A DNA stretch of 64,000 bases from Pantoea piersonii (GCF_003612015.1 NZ_RARB01000001.1:1054001-1118000), one strand, 5' to 3'; counted from the stretch's first letter, positions 7,754 to 16,985 are shown. The notes: generated by a model from the sequence alone, not told the origin. Program-made: numbers and translations.

Positions 7754-9091
7754 TCACCGCATCTGTAGAATAATGACGTTGCTGCTGGCAGGATCGGTAT
7801 GCTGACGCATCTCTCCCACCGCTTTTGCCGTTGTCTGCGCGCCGCCGTTGCCCCAGGAGGAGCGAATATAATTAAGCACGTCCGCCGTCTCCTGGTCGGA
7901 AAGCTGTTTACGGTAGGGCGGCATCCGGTAAGCATCCGGAACACCGTCGGCAATAATGCGGGCTGATCCATTAAGCACGATATTGATCGCCGAAGAGGCC
8001 TCTACCTGCATAGAGGTCGCCCCAGCCAGCGGCGGGATCCAGGGCGCTTGTCCGCGACCGTCGGCGCCATGGCAGCTGCTGCAGCGCGCGTTAAAGGTCT
8101 GCTCGCCGGGAAGGCGGCTTGCGCCCTGTTCACTCTGCGCCGGGTAACGCCAGGCTTTACCGCTGTCGTTGCTGCCTGGCGGCAGCGACTTGAGATAGTG
8201 CGCGATGGCGCGCAGATCGTCGTCGCGCATAAACTGCGTTGAGTTGTTAAACGCATCGGCCATCGAGCCGAAAACCACGGCGTGCTGGTTGCGTCCCTTT
8301 TGCAGAAACGCTACCACGTCATCTTCGCTCCAGCGGCTGATGCCGCTGCCCACGTCGCCTCGCAGACTGGGCGCGTACCAGCCGTCAAGCAGCGCGCCCG
8401 CCAGATAGTCCGGGCTGGTTGCGTCCAGCGCTTTTTCGTTAAAGGCCAGACCGCGCGGCGTATGGCAACTGCCGCAGTGCCCCGGGCCTTCGACCAGGTA
8501 AGCGCCCCGGTTCCAGCGATCGTCGCGCTTCTCCACCGTCTGATAAGGCGCGCCAGCGGCGAATGCGGCGCGCCATAAGGCCAGCGGCCAGCGCATATTA
8601 AGCGGCCACGGAATTTCCGTCGGCTGGTTTTGCCGCGCGGCGGGCTGAACGCCATGCATCATAAAGACATAAAGGGCGCGGATATCCTCGTCGTTCAGCT
8701 TTTGATAAGAAGGAAACGGCATCGCCGGATAGAGCCGATGCCCGTCGCGCGCTACGCCCTGACGTACCGCCCGATCAAAGTCAGCCAGCGAATAGCGGCC
8801 GATGCCGGTCTCTTTGTCAGGCGTAATGTTGGTGGTATAGATTTTTCCTGCCGGCGTCGCCATCGGCAGACCGCCGGAAAAGGGGGCGTTCTCTGGCGTG
8901 CTGTGGCAGGCGACGCAGTCGCTGAGTCTGGCGACATATTCGCCGCGCCGGATAAGGTCGGGCGATGCGGCCGCCTCCGTCGAGGTCGCCTTCGAGAAAG
9001 GCGACGCTGGCGTGCGCAGCGTCCACAGCAGCACGGCAGCCACGACGATCAGCGTTGCCGTCAGCAACAGGCAGAGCCTTTTTATAGTCAT
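7754..9091 (-). CDS. Membrane-anchored tri-haem cytochrome c of the molybdenum hydroxylase
   Basis: 445 residues. An N-terminal hydrophobic segment (about 5-25) acts as signal or anchor. Three c-type haem motifs are visible: CVACH (C59/C62/H63), CGSCH (C206/C209/H210) and CSSCH (C337/C340/H341), with distal Met ligands plausible in 'YPAMPFP' and 'YRMPPYR'. This three-domain layout is that of the cytochrome subunits of alcohol, gluconate and isoquinoline-type periplasmic dehydrogenases. It begins 25 bases after the molybdopterin subunit gene. It should carry electrons from that enzyme to the quinone pool or terminal oxidases on the periplasmic face. Confidence 0.92.
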   Translation of the reverse strand: MTIKRLCLLLTATLIVVAAVLLWTLRTPASPFSKATSTEAAASPDLIRRGEYVARLSDCVACHSTPENAPFSGGLPMATPAGKIYTTNITPDKETGIGRYSLADFDRAVRQGVARDGHRLYPAMPFPSYQKLNDEDIRALYVFMMHGVQPAARQNQPTEIPWPLNMRWPLALWRAAFAAGAPYQTVEKRDDRWNRGAYLVEGPGHCGSCHTPRGLAFNEKALDATSPDYLAGALLDGWYAPSLRGDVGSGISRWSEDDVVAFLQKGRNQHAVVFGSMADAFNNSTQFMRDDDLRAIAHYLKSLPPGSNDSGKAWRYPAQSEQGASRLPGEQTFNARCSSCHGADGRGQAPWIPPLAGATSMQVEASSAINIVLNGSARIIADGVPDAYRMPPYRKQLSDQETADVLNYIRSSWGNGGAQTTAKAVGEMRQHTDPASSNVIILQMR

Positions 9092-9116
9092 GATGTTTTC
9101 CCTAAAAATCGGCGGC

Positions 9117-11351
9117 TCAGGTAAAGTTGTAGCGTGAAAGCGGCATAGAGCGGATACGCTGGCCGGTCAGCCTGGAGACCGCATTTGCGACCGCAGGCGG
9201 CACGGCGGGCAGCGGCGGTTCGCCGATGCCGCCCATTTTTGCGCCGCTCTCGATAATGCGTACCTCGACCTGCGCCATGCGTGATGGCGGCAGAATGGGA
9301 TAAAGGTCGTAGTTACGCGCGACCGGCTGGCCCTTTTCAAACAGGCTCTCTTCCAGCAGAACCTGCGATAACCCCAGCGCGACCGCACTGTTAACCTGTG
9401 CCTCGACGATGGCCGGATTGACGATGCTGCCGGGATCGATCGCCTCCCAGACCCGATGCACCCTGACCTGCCCGTTCTCAATCGAAACTTCCGCTATCGC
9501 AGCCGCTTCGGTGCCGAACGGCGACGCCATCGCCACGCCCCGGGCGCGTCGGCTGCCATCGTCGGCGGTATAGGGACCCGGTTTCCAGCCGCCTGACAGC
9601 TCTGCTACCGCTTCCAGCAGCGTCGTCAGGCGCGGATTGCCTTTCAGCAGGCGCAGCCGCAGTTCATAGGGATCTACCTTGCCTTTATCCGCAATCTCAT
9701 CAAGGAAGCTCTCATAGAGAAAATCGTTCATCGAATTGCCGACGGAACGCCAGTAGCCCAGTTTCACCGGCCCTTTTTTATAGATCTGCGCGATGCGCAC
9801 ATGGGGAATATCATAGGCTTTGCCGGTCAGGCCCTCGGTGGCGGTCGGATCGAGCTTATCGCCCTGCTTACCTGAAGTGCCTTCGGTCGGGCCTTCGCAG
9901 ATGCTGACCGCTTCCAGCGCCAGCGGATATCCCTCTTCATCCAGCCCGGCGCGGAAGCGCACCGCCGCCATCGGGCGACGGGTGTCGCGCAGGAACTCCT
10001 CTTCACGGCTCCAGATCAGCTTGATCGGACGGCCTGTCGCTTTCGCCAGTTCAATCGCCTGCGGCCACGCCATCGCGCCGTCGTAAACAAAGTGACGGCC
10101 GAAAAAGCCGCCCAGCAACGGCGAATGGATCATAATGTTATCGGCGGCCAGCCCGGTGCGTTTCGCTACTTCACCCTGAAACATCTCCGGCGCCTGATTA
10201 GGGATCCAGAGATCCAGCGTGCCGTTATCGTTGAAGCGCGCCAGCGCCGAAGGCGGCTCCAACTGGGCATGGTTAAGGTACTGGCTGTGGTAGGTGGCGC
10301 TTATCGTGGTTTTGGCCGCAGACAGGCCCGTTGCCAGATCGCCTTTGACCTCAGCCTCTTTGCCCTCGCCCGGTTCATTAGCCAGCGTTTGCGCAAAATC
10401 GTCGGAGGAGAAATCCGCCGACATCGCATCAGCGTCTGTCGCAGCCTGCCAGTCGACCTGCAATGCCTCAACGGCGCGTTTCGCCTGCCACCAACGCTCG
10501 GCGACCACCGCCACCGCGCCTGATAACCGGTGAACGGAGTGCACGCCCTTCATGGCCTTAACCTGCGCTGCGTTGCGTAGCTCACCGGCCTCCATTCCCA
10601 GGCGTGGTGCGTGCTGTACCGCCGCGTGCAGCATATTGTCGACGCGGCAGTCGATGGTGTAGATGGCCTGCCCGGTCGATTTCTCATAAACATCGACGCG
10701 CTTAACGGGTTTGCCGATCCAGCGAAACTGAGCAGGATCTTTTAAGACGACGGAATCAGCGGGCGGAACCGGCAGATCGCGTGCGCGGCTGGCAAGCTCG
10801 CCGTAAGTCAGCGTACGCCCTGAGGCGTCGTGCACGACTTTTCCAGGTTCGGTGCGCAGCGCCGCAAGCGGCACGCCCAGCGAGTCCGCCGCTGCCTGCA
10901 ACAGCATCTGACGCGCCAGCGCGCCGAGGCGGCGCATCGTCGCGTAGCTGGTTCGCACCGACTGGCTGCCGCCGGTAATGCGCATGCCGCTATCCATCAC
11001 CTTGTACTGTTCGCCAGCCGGGGCATTCTCTACCAGGAACGTGGCGGGATCGGCATCCAGCTCTTCACCGACGATCTGCGCCATAGCAGTAAAAATGCCC
11101 TGTCCGCCTTCGATAAACGGCGACAGAAAACGCACGCTGCCGTCTGGCCGGATTTCAAGAAACGCCGGGACGCGCGTACCGGGCGGCAGTGTCTGTTCAG
11201 CCGCCTGCGCGCGAGCCTGCCCCACAGGCAGACCAATCCCCAGCACGAACGCGCCTGCTACGCTGCCCGAGGCGAGCAAAAATCGGCGGCGTGACAAACT
11301 GACAGGTTCATCCCCGAAGGCAATATCTGGTGCGCTGGAAGAGGCTTTCAC
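9117..11351 (-). CDS. Molybdopterin-binding subunit, isoquinoline 1-oxidoreductase (IorB) type
   Basis: 744 residues. A twin-arginine signal is clear (LSRRRFLLASGSVAGAFVLG), so the folded enzyme is exported. The aldehyde oxidase/xanthine dehydrogenase molybdopterin domains follow, with 'FLSPFIEGGQGIFTAMAQ', 'QSVRTSY', 'PLLGGFFGRHF' and the C-terminal 'GIGEPPLPAVPPAVANAV' in which Glu is the expected catalytic base. It overlaps the 2Fe-2S gene by four bases (ATGA). This fused-beta-subunit architecture without an FAD subunit, joined to cytochrome c, matches IorAB and related nicotinate or aldehyde dehydrogenases. The substrate cannot be read from sequence. Confidence 0.93.
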   Translation of the reverse strand: MKASSSAPDIAFGDEPVSLSRRRFLLASGSVAGAFVLGIGLPVGQARAQAAEQTLPPGTRVPAFLEIRPDGSVRFLSPFIEGGQGIFTAMAQIVGEELDADPATFLVENAPAGEQYKVMDSGMRITGGSQSVRTSYATMRRLGALARQMLLQAAADSLGVPLAALRTEPGKVVHDASGRTLTYGELASRARDLPVPPADSVVLKDPAQFRWIGKPVKRVDVYEKSTGQAIYTIDCRVDNMLHAAVQHAPRLGMEAGELRNAAQVKAMKGVHSVHRLSGAVAVVAERWWQAKRAVEALQVDWQAATDADAMSADFSSDDFAQTLANEPGEGKEAEVKGDLATGLSAAKTTISATYHSQYLNHAQLEPPSALARFNDNGTLDLWIPNQAPEMFQGEVAKRTGLAADNIMIHSPLLGGFFGRHFVYDGAMAWPQAIELAKATGRPIKLIWSREEEFLRDTRRPMAAVRFRAGLDEEGYPLALEAVSICEGPTEGTSGKQGDKLDPTATEGLTGKAYDIPHVRIAQIYKKGPVKLGYWRSVGNSMNDFLYESFLDEIADKGKVDPYELRLRLLKGNPRLTTLLEAVAELSGGWKPGPYTADDGSRRARGVAMASPFGTEAAAIAEVSIENGQVRVHRVWEAIDPGSIVNPAIVEAQVNSAVALGLSQVLLEESLFEKGQPVARNYDLYPILPPSRMAQVEVRIIESGAKMGGIGEPPLPAVPPAVANAVSRLTGQRIRSMPLSRYNFT

Positions 11352-11806
11352 GGTTGGTCCCCCTGACTCGCTACCTCGTGGATGGCTGCGCTGATGGCGT
11401 TATAAGTGCCGCAGCGGCAGAGATTCACCATCGCCGCCGCAATCTCCTGGTCGGTTGGGCGCGCGTTCTGCTTTAGCAGCGCAGTCGCCGCCATCACCTG
11501 ACCAGACTGGCAATAGCCGCACTGCGGTACCTGATGCTTCACCCAGGCCTGTACGACGCGTTTGCCCGTATCATCCGCTTCGATCGCCTCGATAGTGGTG
11601 ATCTGCTTACCGGCGACCTTATCAATCGGGGTGACGCAGGATCGCGCTATCTTTCCGTCGATCATGACTGAGCAGGCGCCGCACTGCGCCAGACCGCAGC
11701 CATATTTTGTCCCGGTCATGCCCAGGTCGTCGCGCAACACCCATAATAACGGCGTGTCGCCTTCGGCATCGACCTGCAGGGTTTTATTGTTAATTTGAAT
11801 TTCCAT
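11348..11806 (-). CDS. 2Fe-2S subunit of the molybdenum hydroxylase (IorA type)
   Basis: 152 residues. The plant-ferredoxin cluster is bound by C37, C42, C45 and C57 (YGCGLAQCGACSV) and the second, helical cluster by C96, C99, C130 and C132 (CGYCQSGQ, CRCGTY). There is no signal peptide; it would be co-exported with the Tat-targeted large subunit, as known for this enzyme type. First gene of the operon iorA-iorB-cytC, with the divergent LysR gene upstream and a palindromic operator about 87 bases before the start. Confidence 0.94.
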   Translation of the reverse strand: MEIQINNKTLQVDAEGDTPLLWVLRDDLGMTGTKYGCGLAQCGACSVMIDGKIARSCVTPIDKVAGKQITTIEAIEADDTGKRVVQAWVKHQVPQCGYCQSGQVMAATALLKQNARPTDQEIAAAMVNLCRCGTYNAISAAIHEVASQGDQP

Positions 11807-11892
11807 AGAGCTCCGGCCTTAATGGCTATCGATTTCACTCTATCCTTACAGAGAAGAGTGGAATGATTAACCTGCTGACGCCGCATACGCTG

Positions 11893-11911
11893 CTGAATAA
11901 AATTCAGTAAT
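11893..11911. promoter_or_regulatory. Putative LysR operator before iorA
   Basis: CTGAATAAAATTCAGTAAT: the arms CTGAAT (11893-11898) and ATTCAG (11902-11907) are perfectly complementary around AAA. GAATAAAATTCAGTAAT matches the site before the MFS gene at 16 of 17 positions. Confidence 0.6.
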
Positions 11912-12025
11912 TAACTAAACGCCCACGCAGAGGCTTTTTCTGGGCATGGCGGGTTTTAATGATCTGTGCGATTGAGTAAATGCGATTGGATTCGCCCGCC
12001 TCAATAAGATAATTTTCCACTCTCT

Positions 12026-12044
12026 GTGAATTAAAATCATTAAT
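12026..12044. promoter_or_regulatory. Third copy of the putative operator, at the LysR gene start
   Basis: GTGAATTAAAATCATTAAT matches the 7686 copy at 17 of 19 positions and lies immediately before the LysR start codon, a position suited to autorepression. Confidence 0.5.
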
Positions 12045-12058
12045 AAGGTATGGATAAG

Positions 12059-12937
12059 ATGAATGATATTCAGGCGTTTATTGCTGTGGCGAGGGAGCAG
12101 AGCTTTACCAAAGCAGCGGCAGGCCTGGGGGTGAGTCCTTCCGCACTCAGCCATACTATCCGTAATCTGGAAGAGCGCATCGGCGTGCGCCTGCTGGCGC
12201 GCACCACGCGTAATGTCGCGCCAACGGAAGCGGGCGAACGTTTGTTGCAGTCGGTTGCGCCGCTGTTTGAACAGATTAATAGCGAAATTGCCCGCATTGG
12301 CGAATTACGTGATACTCCTGCCGGCAATATACGCATTACCTGTTCCGACGATGCCGCCGAAAGCCTGCTTCGCCCTGCGCTGCCCGCTTTTTTTGCCAGA
12401 TATCCTGATATCAGCGTGGAAATTTGTATCGACTACGGTTTTACCAATATTGTCACGGAGCGTTTTGACGCCGGCATTCGACTGGGTGAATCGATCAGCC
12501 GCGATATGATTGCGGTTCGACTGGGGCCAGACTGGCGGCTGGCGGTGGTCGGCACGCCCGACTATTTTCAGACGCATCCTGTTCCCGTTATTCCGCAGGA
12601 TCTGACGGCGCATCGCTGTATTAATATCCGACACTCGGTCGGCGGCAGCGTCTACGCCTGGGAATTTGAAAAGGACGATCGCAAATTAAATATCCGGGTA
12701 AATGGCCCGCTGCTATCCAACAGTATTATTCACGTCATGAACGGCGCGCTGGACGGTATCGGTCTGGCCTATGTGCCGGAGCAGATGGCGCGGCCTCATA
12801 TTGAAGCAGGCCGTCTGATTGAAGTGCTCGCCGACTGGAGTCCGACATTCGAAGGGTTTCACCTCTACTATCCTAACCGACGGAACACCTCCTCCGCCTT
12901 CGCCGCTTTTGTGGAAGCCGTCAGATACCGCGGCTAG
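12059..12937 (+). CDS. LysR-family transcriptional regulator of the molybdoenzyme locus
   Basis: About 292 residues. Winged helix-turn-helix at residues 1-60 (FTKAAAGLGVSPSALSHTI, then EERIGVRLLARTTRNVAPTEAG) and a CrgA/AaeR-type effector domain (RYPDISVEI, ERFDAGIRLGESI). An ATG at 12050 is three codons earlier, but AAGG lies ten bases before the second ATG at 12059 and only one before the first, so 12059 is preferred. It is transcribed away from iorA and shares its promoter region; three near-identical palindromes in the locus make it the natural candidate to control both minus-strand units and itself. Confidence 0.9.
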   Translation: MNDIQAFIAVAREQSFTKAAAGLGVSPSALSHTIRNLEERIGVRLLARTTRNVAPTEAGERLLQSVAPLFEQINSEIARIGELRDTPAGNIRITCSDDAAESLLRPALPAFFARYPDISVEICIDYGFTNIVTERFDAGIRLGESISRDMIAVRLGPDWRLAVVGTPDYFQTHPVPVIPQDLTAHRCINIRHSVGGSVYAWEFEKDDRKLNIRVNGPLLSNSIIHVMNGALDGIGLAYVPEQMARPHIEAGRLIEVLADWSPTFEGFHLYYPNRRNTSSAFAAFVEAVRYRG

Positions 12938-12942
12938 CCCGC

Positions 12943-13839
12943 TTATTCGCTCAGCTGCGCCTGAATCCACTGCAGAAAGTCACTCACGCGAGGAAACTGC
13001 GCATAGCCGCGCGGATAAACCAGGTGATGGGCGCTGACCGGCAAACTCAGGGCAGCGTCAAATACCGTTACCAGTTTGCCGCTGCGTAGATAATCAGCGG
13101 CCAGCAGTTCGCTTTCAAAGATAAGCCCATGGCCGAGCATTGCGGCTTCAAGGCTCATATAAGAGCGATCGAAGCGAAACAGCCACTCTCTGGCGGGCTG
13201 CGGCAATTGCTGCGTGGCGAACCACTGCGGCCACTGAATAAGCGGCGACTCGGAAAGGATCAGCGCGTGGTTGTTTAATTCGGCGGGTTCACGCAGCGGA
13301 TATTTTTCCAGATACGCGGGCGATGCCAGCACCGACATTTTTTCATGGCGAATGGTTTTTATTTCAAATGCCTTCCATTCAGGAAACCCATGGCGCACCG
13401 CAATATCGATATTATCGCGGCTAAAAGAGAGATTTTCATAAGAACAGGAGAGCGTAACCTGTATTTCCGGGTGCGCCTCGCGAAATTTATGAAGACGCGG
13501 CAGCAGCCATAACAGCCCAAAACTGGGTGCGCAGTGAATACGCAGCGCGCTGCGATCTTTCTCATTACGCAGACGCGCCGTCGCCTGCGTCAGCCCCAGG
13601 ATCAGCGGTCGAATCTCCTCTAAATAACGCTCTCCCGCCAGAGTTAATACCACGCCTTTCGCCGATCGGTGAAATAAAATTGAGCCCAGCTCTTTCTCCA
13701 GTTTCGCCAGCTGGTGGCTCGCCGCTGACGCCGTGATATTTAATTTTTCCGCCGCCCGGGCCACATTTCCATTTTGCGCCACCTCTTCAAATACGCGCAG
13801 CGATTTTAAAGAAGGAAGCTGACTGACAGGCTTTTCCAT
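12943..13839 (-). CDS. LysR-family regulator, GcvA-like
   Basis: 298 residues from ATG 13839 (GAGCGGG is well spaced for it; an ATG two codons earlier is too close). The N-terminus 'LPSLKSLRVFEEVAQNG' and 'NITASAASHQLAKLEKELG' are typical of the GcvA subgroup; the effector domain has 'FGLLWLLPRL' and 'DNIDIAVRHG'. It is divergent from the short-chain dehydrogenase gene across a 196-base AT-rich promoter region and probably controls the SDR-MFS-transketolase operon. Its stop lies five bases from the stop of the convergent LysR gene. Confidence 0.92.
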   Translation of the reverse strand: MEKPVSQLPSLKSLRVFEEVAQNGNVARAAEKLNITASAASHQLAKLEKELGSILFHRSAKGVVLTLAGERYLEEIRPLILGLTQATARLRNEKDRSALRIHCAPSFGLLWLLPRLHKFREAHPEIQVTLSCSYENLSFSRDNIDIAVRHGFPEWKAFEIKTIRHEKMSVLASPAYLEKYPLREPAELNNHALILSESPLIQWPQWFATQQLPQPAREWLFRFDRSYMSLEAAMLGHGLIFESELLAADYLRSGKLVTVFDAALSLPVSAHHLVYPRGYAQFPRVSDFLQWIQAQLSE

Positions 13840-14035
13840 AAACATTCCCGCTCACGTTTTTGTGATTTATATCCGTTTTAAAAAATAAAAAATGTTAACT
13901 GCATCAAACCAACAATTTCATTCAGCATCAAATGAATTTTTTTGCATTGCCAACGTTGTCGCCTTTTCTAATGCTGAGGATGAACCCTACCGGTAGCGAT
14001 ACCGAACCTTATAAAAAAAGAAACTGGAGTTATTT

Positions 14036-14785
14036 ATGTTGCTGAAAGAAAAAGTTGCGATTATTACCGGCGCCGCGTCTCAGCGCGGTATCGGACGTGC
14101 AACGGCCGCCTGCTTCGCCCGCCACGGCGCGCGCGTCGTGGTGCTGGATCTGGATGAAACCGCGGCGCAGCGCACCGCGCTGGCGCTGGGATCCGGGCAC
14201 CTGGGCCTCGCCGCCAACGTCACCGACAGTGATGCTATTCGGCGCGCTATCGCTCAGGTGATGCAGGAATATGGCCGCATTGACGTGCTGGTCAATAACG
14301 CGGGCATTACGCAACCGGTTAAAACGCTGGAGATCGGCATCGAGGATTACAACCGCATCCTCGATGTTAACCTGCGCGGCACGCTGCTGATGTCGCAGGC
14401 GGTGATCCCCATTATGCAGCGTCAGGGCGGCGGCAGTATTGTCTGTCTGTCATCGGTATCGGCGCAGCGCGGCGGCGGTATCTTTGGCGGCCCGCACTAC
14501 AGCGCGGCAAAGGCGGGCGTGCTCGGCCTGGCAAAAGCGATGGCGCGCGAGTTCGGCCCGGATCAGATCCGCGTCAACGCGCTGACGCCAGGTCTGATCC
14601 AGACCGATATCACCGGCGGGCTACTGCATGACGAACGTCGCCACGCCATTATTGACGGTATCCCGCTTGGACGCCTCGGCGAGGCAGACGATGTGGCCAA
14701 CGCCGCGCTGTTTCTCGCCAGCGATCTCTCCAGCTACCTCACCGGCATCACCTTAGACGTGAACGGCGGCATGCTGATCCACTGA
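14036..14785 (+). CDS. Short-chain dehydrogenase/reductase of the split-transketolase operon
   Basis: 249 residues, classical SDR. The cofactor loop is 'TGAASQRGIGRATA' with Asp after the second strand (VVLDLDE), which favours NAD over NADP. 'NNAGIT', catalytic Ser in 'LSSVSA', and Y-x-x-x-K in 'HYSAAKAGV' are present; the C-terminus has 'DVNGGMLIH'. It probably oxidises a polyol or hydroxy-acid to a ketose for the downstream transketolase. First gene of the operon, with an ACTGGAG ribosome site. Substrate is inferred only from neighbours. Confidence 0.92.
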   Translation: MLLKEKVAIITGAASQRGIGRATAACFARHGARVVVLDLDETAAQRTALALGSGHLGLAANVTDSDAIRRAIAQVMQEYGRIDVLVNNAGITQPVKTLEIGIEDYNRILDVNLRGTLLMSQAVIPIMQRQGGGSIVCLSSVSAQRGGGIFGGPHYSAAKAGVLGLAKAMAREFGPDQIRVNALTPGLIQTDITGGLLHDERRHAIIDGIPLGRLGEADDVANAALFLASDLSSYLTGITLDVNGGMLIH

Positions 14786-14799
14786 TCGGCCCCCTTTTC

Positions 14800-14820
14800 A
14801 CCAGCAGCCCGGCTGCTGGT
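14800..14820. other. Perfect inverted repeat between SDR and MFS genes
   Basis: ACCAGCAGCC (14800-14809) pairs with GGCTGCTGGT (14811-14820). There is no U-run, so it is more likely a processing or attenuation hairpin setting relative expression within the operon than a full terminator. Confidence 0.5.
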
Positions 14821-14839
14821 CACTCCCGGAGTGATTATT

Positions 14840-16138
14840 ATGACAACGCTGAATATCAGTGCGGCTGTCGCTGCGCGCGACGGCGCCTACCGAAAAATCG
14901 CCTGGCGTCTGATGCCGTTTTTAATGCTGTGTTACCTCTGCGCCTATCTGGATCGCGTCAACGTCGGCTTTGCCAAGCTGCAGATGATGGACGATCTCGC
15001 GCTGAGCGAAACGGTCTATGGACTGGGCGACGGGATCTTTTTCCTGGGGTATTTTATCTTTGAGGTGCCCAGCAACCTGATCCTGCACCGCGTCGGCGCT
15101 CGCCGCTGGGTTGCCCGCATTATGATCACCTGGGGCCTGATCTCCGGCGCCTTCGCCTTTGTCGAGACAGCCTGGCAGTTCTACCTGCTGCGCTTCCTGC
15201 TCGGCGTGGCGGAAGCTGGCCTGGCCCCGGGTTTGCTGCTCTATCTCACCTGGTGGTTCCCTGCCCAACGACGGGCGCGCATGACGGTGCTCTGGTTCGT
15301 CGCGATTCCGCTCTCCGGCATGATCGGCGGCCCGCTCTCGGGCTGGATAATGGAGACCTTCGCCGGATCGCGCGGCTGGGCGGGATGGCAATGGATGTTC
15401 ATGCTGGAAGCGATCCCGACGATCCTGATGGGATTGGTCGTGCTGGTGGTGCTCAAAGATCGCGTTGAACAGGCGAAATGGCTCGACGAAAGCGAAAAAA
15501 ACATGGTGCGCGCCGATCTGGAGGAAGATAACCAGCAAAAGTCGCACCACGGCACCATTAAGGCTTTCGTGGCGGATAAGCGGCTCTGGACGCTGGCGGC
15601 TATCTATTTTTGCGTGGTGATGGGTCAGTACGCCCTGACCTTCTGGCTGCCGACGCTGGTAAGAAACGCTGGCATCCGCGAACCGCTGCATATTGGCCTG
15701 CTTACCAGTTTGCCCTATCTGTGCGCCATCGTTTTTATGCTGATAGCGGGACGCAGCGGCGATCGTCATCGCGAGCGCCGCTGGCACCTTATCATTCCGA
15801 TGCTGCTTGGCATGGCGGGCCTGACGCTGGCGACCCTGCTGGGCCATAGCGTTGCGCTGTCGCTCTCCTTCCTCTGCGTTGCGGCGGCAGGCATTCTCTC
15901 CGCCTCGTCGCTGTTCTGGATGCTGCCAACCAATCTGCTGGGCGGCGTCTCTGCCGCGGCCGGTATCGCGGCGGTGAACTGCATCGCCAATCTCGCCGGA
16001 TTCTTTTCGCCCTGGCTTATCGGCGCGATTACCACGCTGACCGGTTCGCCCGCCTCAGGCATGTACTTTATCGCTGCGGTTCTGCTGCTGGGTGCGCTCT
16101 GCGTGCTGCGCATCCGGGCAGCGGACGTTAATCGTTAA
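14840..16138 (+). CDS. MFS transporter, anion:cation symporter (ACS) family
   Basis: 432 residues from ATG 14840 behind CCCGGAG; a GTG nine bases earlier is also in frame. Twelve membrane segments are visible. 'CYLCAYLDRVNVGFAKLQM' and 'GYFIFEVPSNLIL' are diagnostic of the ACS family (phthalate, galactonate, tartrate uptake). It follows the SDR gene by 54 bases and precedes the transketolase genes, so it most likely imports the substrate of this pathway. A sugar acid or polyol-derived acid is plausible from family knowledge. Confidence 0.92.
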   Translation: MTTLNISAAVAARDGAYRKIAWRLMPFLMLCYLCAYLDRVNVGFAKLQMMDDLALSETVYGLGDGIFFLGYFIFEVPSNLILHRVGARRWVARIMITWGLISGAFAFVETAWQFYLLRFLLGVAEAGLAPGLLLYLTWWFPAQRRARMTVLWFVAIPLSGMIGGPLSGWIMETFAGSRGWAGWQWMFMLEAIPTILMGLVVLVVLKDRVEQAKWLDESEKNMVRADLEEDNQQKSHHGTIKAFVADKRLWTLAAIYFCVVMGQYALTFWLPTLVRNAGIREPLHIGLLTSLPYLCAIVFMLIAGRSGDRHRERRWHLIIPMLLGMAGLTLATLLGHSVALSLSFLCVAAAGILSASSLFWMLPTNLLGGVSAAAGIAAVNCIANLAGFFSPWLIGAITTLTGSPASGMYFIAAVLLLGALCVLRIRAADVNR

Positions 16139-16150
16139 TCAGGAGGTTCT

Positions 16151-16984
16151 ATGCATACTGAAACTTCGTCGCTGACGCTACGCCAGCGCGCCGCCCGTAT
16201 TCGACGCCATGCGCTGCTGATGGGCCAGGTTCAGGGCCAGGGCTATATCGGCCAGGCCCTTGGCGCTGCCGATCTGCTCGCCGTGAGCTATTTCCATGCG
16301 CTGAACTATCGCGCCGCCGATCCCCAATGGGAAGGCCGCGATCGGTTTTATCTCTCAATTGGTCATTATGCTATCGCGCTTTACGCGGCGCTGCTGGAGG
16401 CGGGCGTTATCCCTGAAGCGGAGCGCGAAACTTACGGCAGCGACGAGAGTCGCCTGCCGATGTCCGGCATGGCGGCTTATACGCCCGGCATGGAGATTAC
16501 CGGCGGCTCGCTGGGACATGGATTGGGTATTGCGGTTGGTGCCTGTCTTGGGCTGAAGCGGAAAGGATCGTCATCGCGGGTTTATAACCTGCTTTCCGAC
16601 GGCGAACTGAACGAGGGATCAACCTGGGAAGCGGCAATGTCGGCGTCGCACTGGCAGCTGGATAATCTGATCGCCATTATCGACATTAATAACCAGCAGG
16701 CGGATGGCCACAGCAGCGAGATCCTGGCGTTTGAGCCGGTTGAGGCGCGCTGGCAGGCTTTCGGCTGGTATACGCAGCGGGTGGACGGCAACGATATCGA
16801 TGCACTGGTCGTCGCTTTTGATGCCGCGCGCAACTGGCCGCAGGCGCAGCCACGCGTGATTATTTGCGATACCCGAATGGGCAAAGGCGTGCCTTTCCTT
16901 GAAACCCGGGAAAAGACCCACTTTATTCGCGTTGACGCCGATGAATGGGATAAAGCCCTTACCGCACTGGAACAGGGAGAATAA
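16151..16984 (+). CDS. Transketolase, N-terminal (ThDP pyrophosphate-binding) subunit
   Basis: 277 residues, the length of separate N-terminal transketolase subunits. 'SIGHYAIALYAAL', 'GSLGHGLGIAVG' and the thiamine diphosphate/metal motif 'SDGELNEGSTWEA' ending '...DINNQQ' are complete. A strong AGGAGG site precedes it. The matching C-terminal half is the next gene, one base after the stop. Split transketolases of this kind occur in sugar-specific pathways rather than in the housekeeping pentose-phosphate cycle. Confidence 0.95.
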   Translation: MHTETSSLTLRQRAARIRRHALLMGQVQGQGYIGQALGAADLLAVSYFHALNYRAADPQWEGRDRFYLSIGHYAIALYAALLEAGVIPEAERETYGSDESRLPMSGMAAYTPGMEITGGSLGHGLGIAVGACLGLKRKGSSSRVYNLLSDGELNEGSTWEAAMSASHWQLDNLIAIIDINNQQADGHSSEILAFEPVEARWQAFGWYTQRVDGNDIDALVVAFDAARNWPQAQPRVIICDTRMGKGVPFLETREKTHFIRVDADEWDKALTALEQGE

Positions 16985-16985
16985 G

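Noticed and set aside
14921..15847. 308-codon frame on the minus strand
   Set aside because: Antisense to the ACS transporter; Gln/His/Arg-rich shadow.
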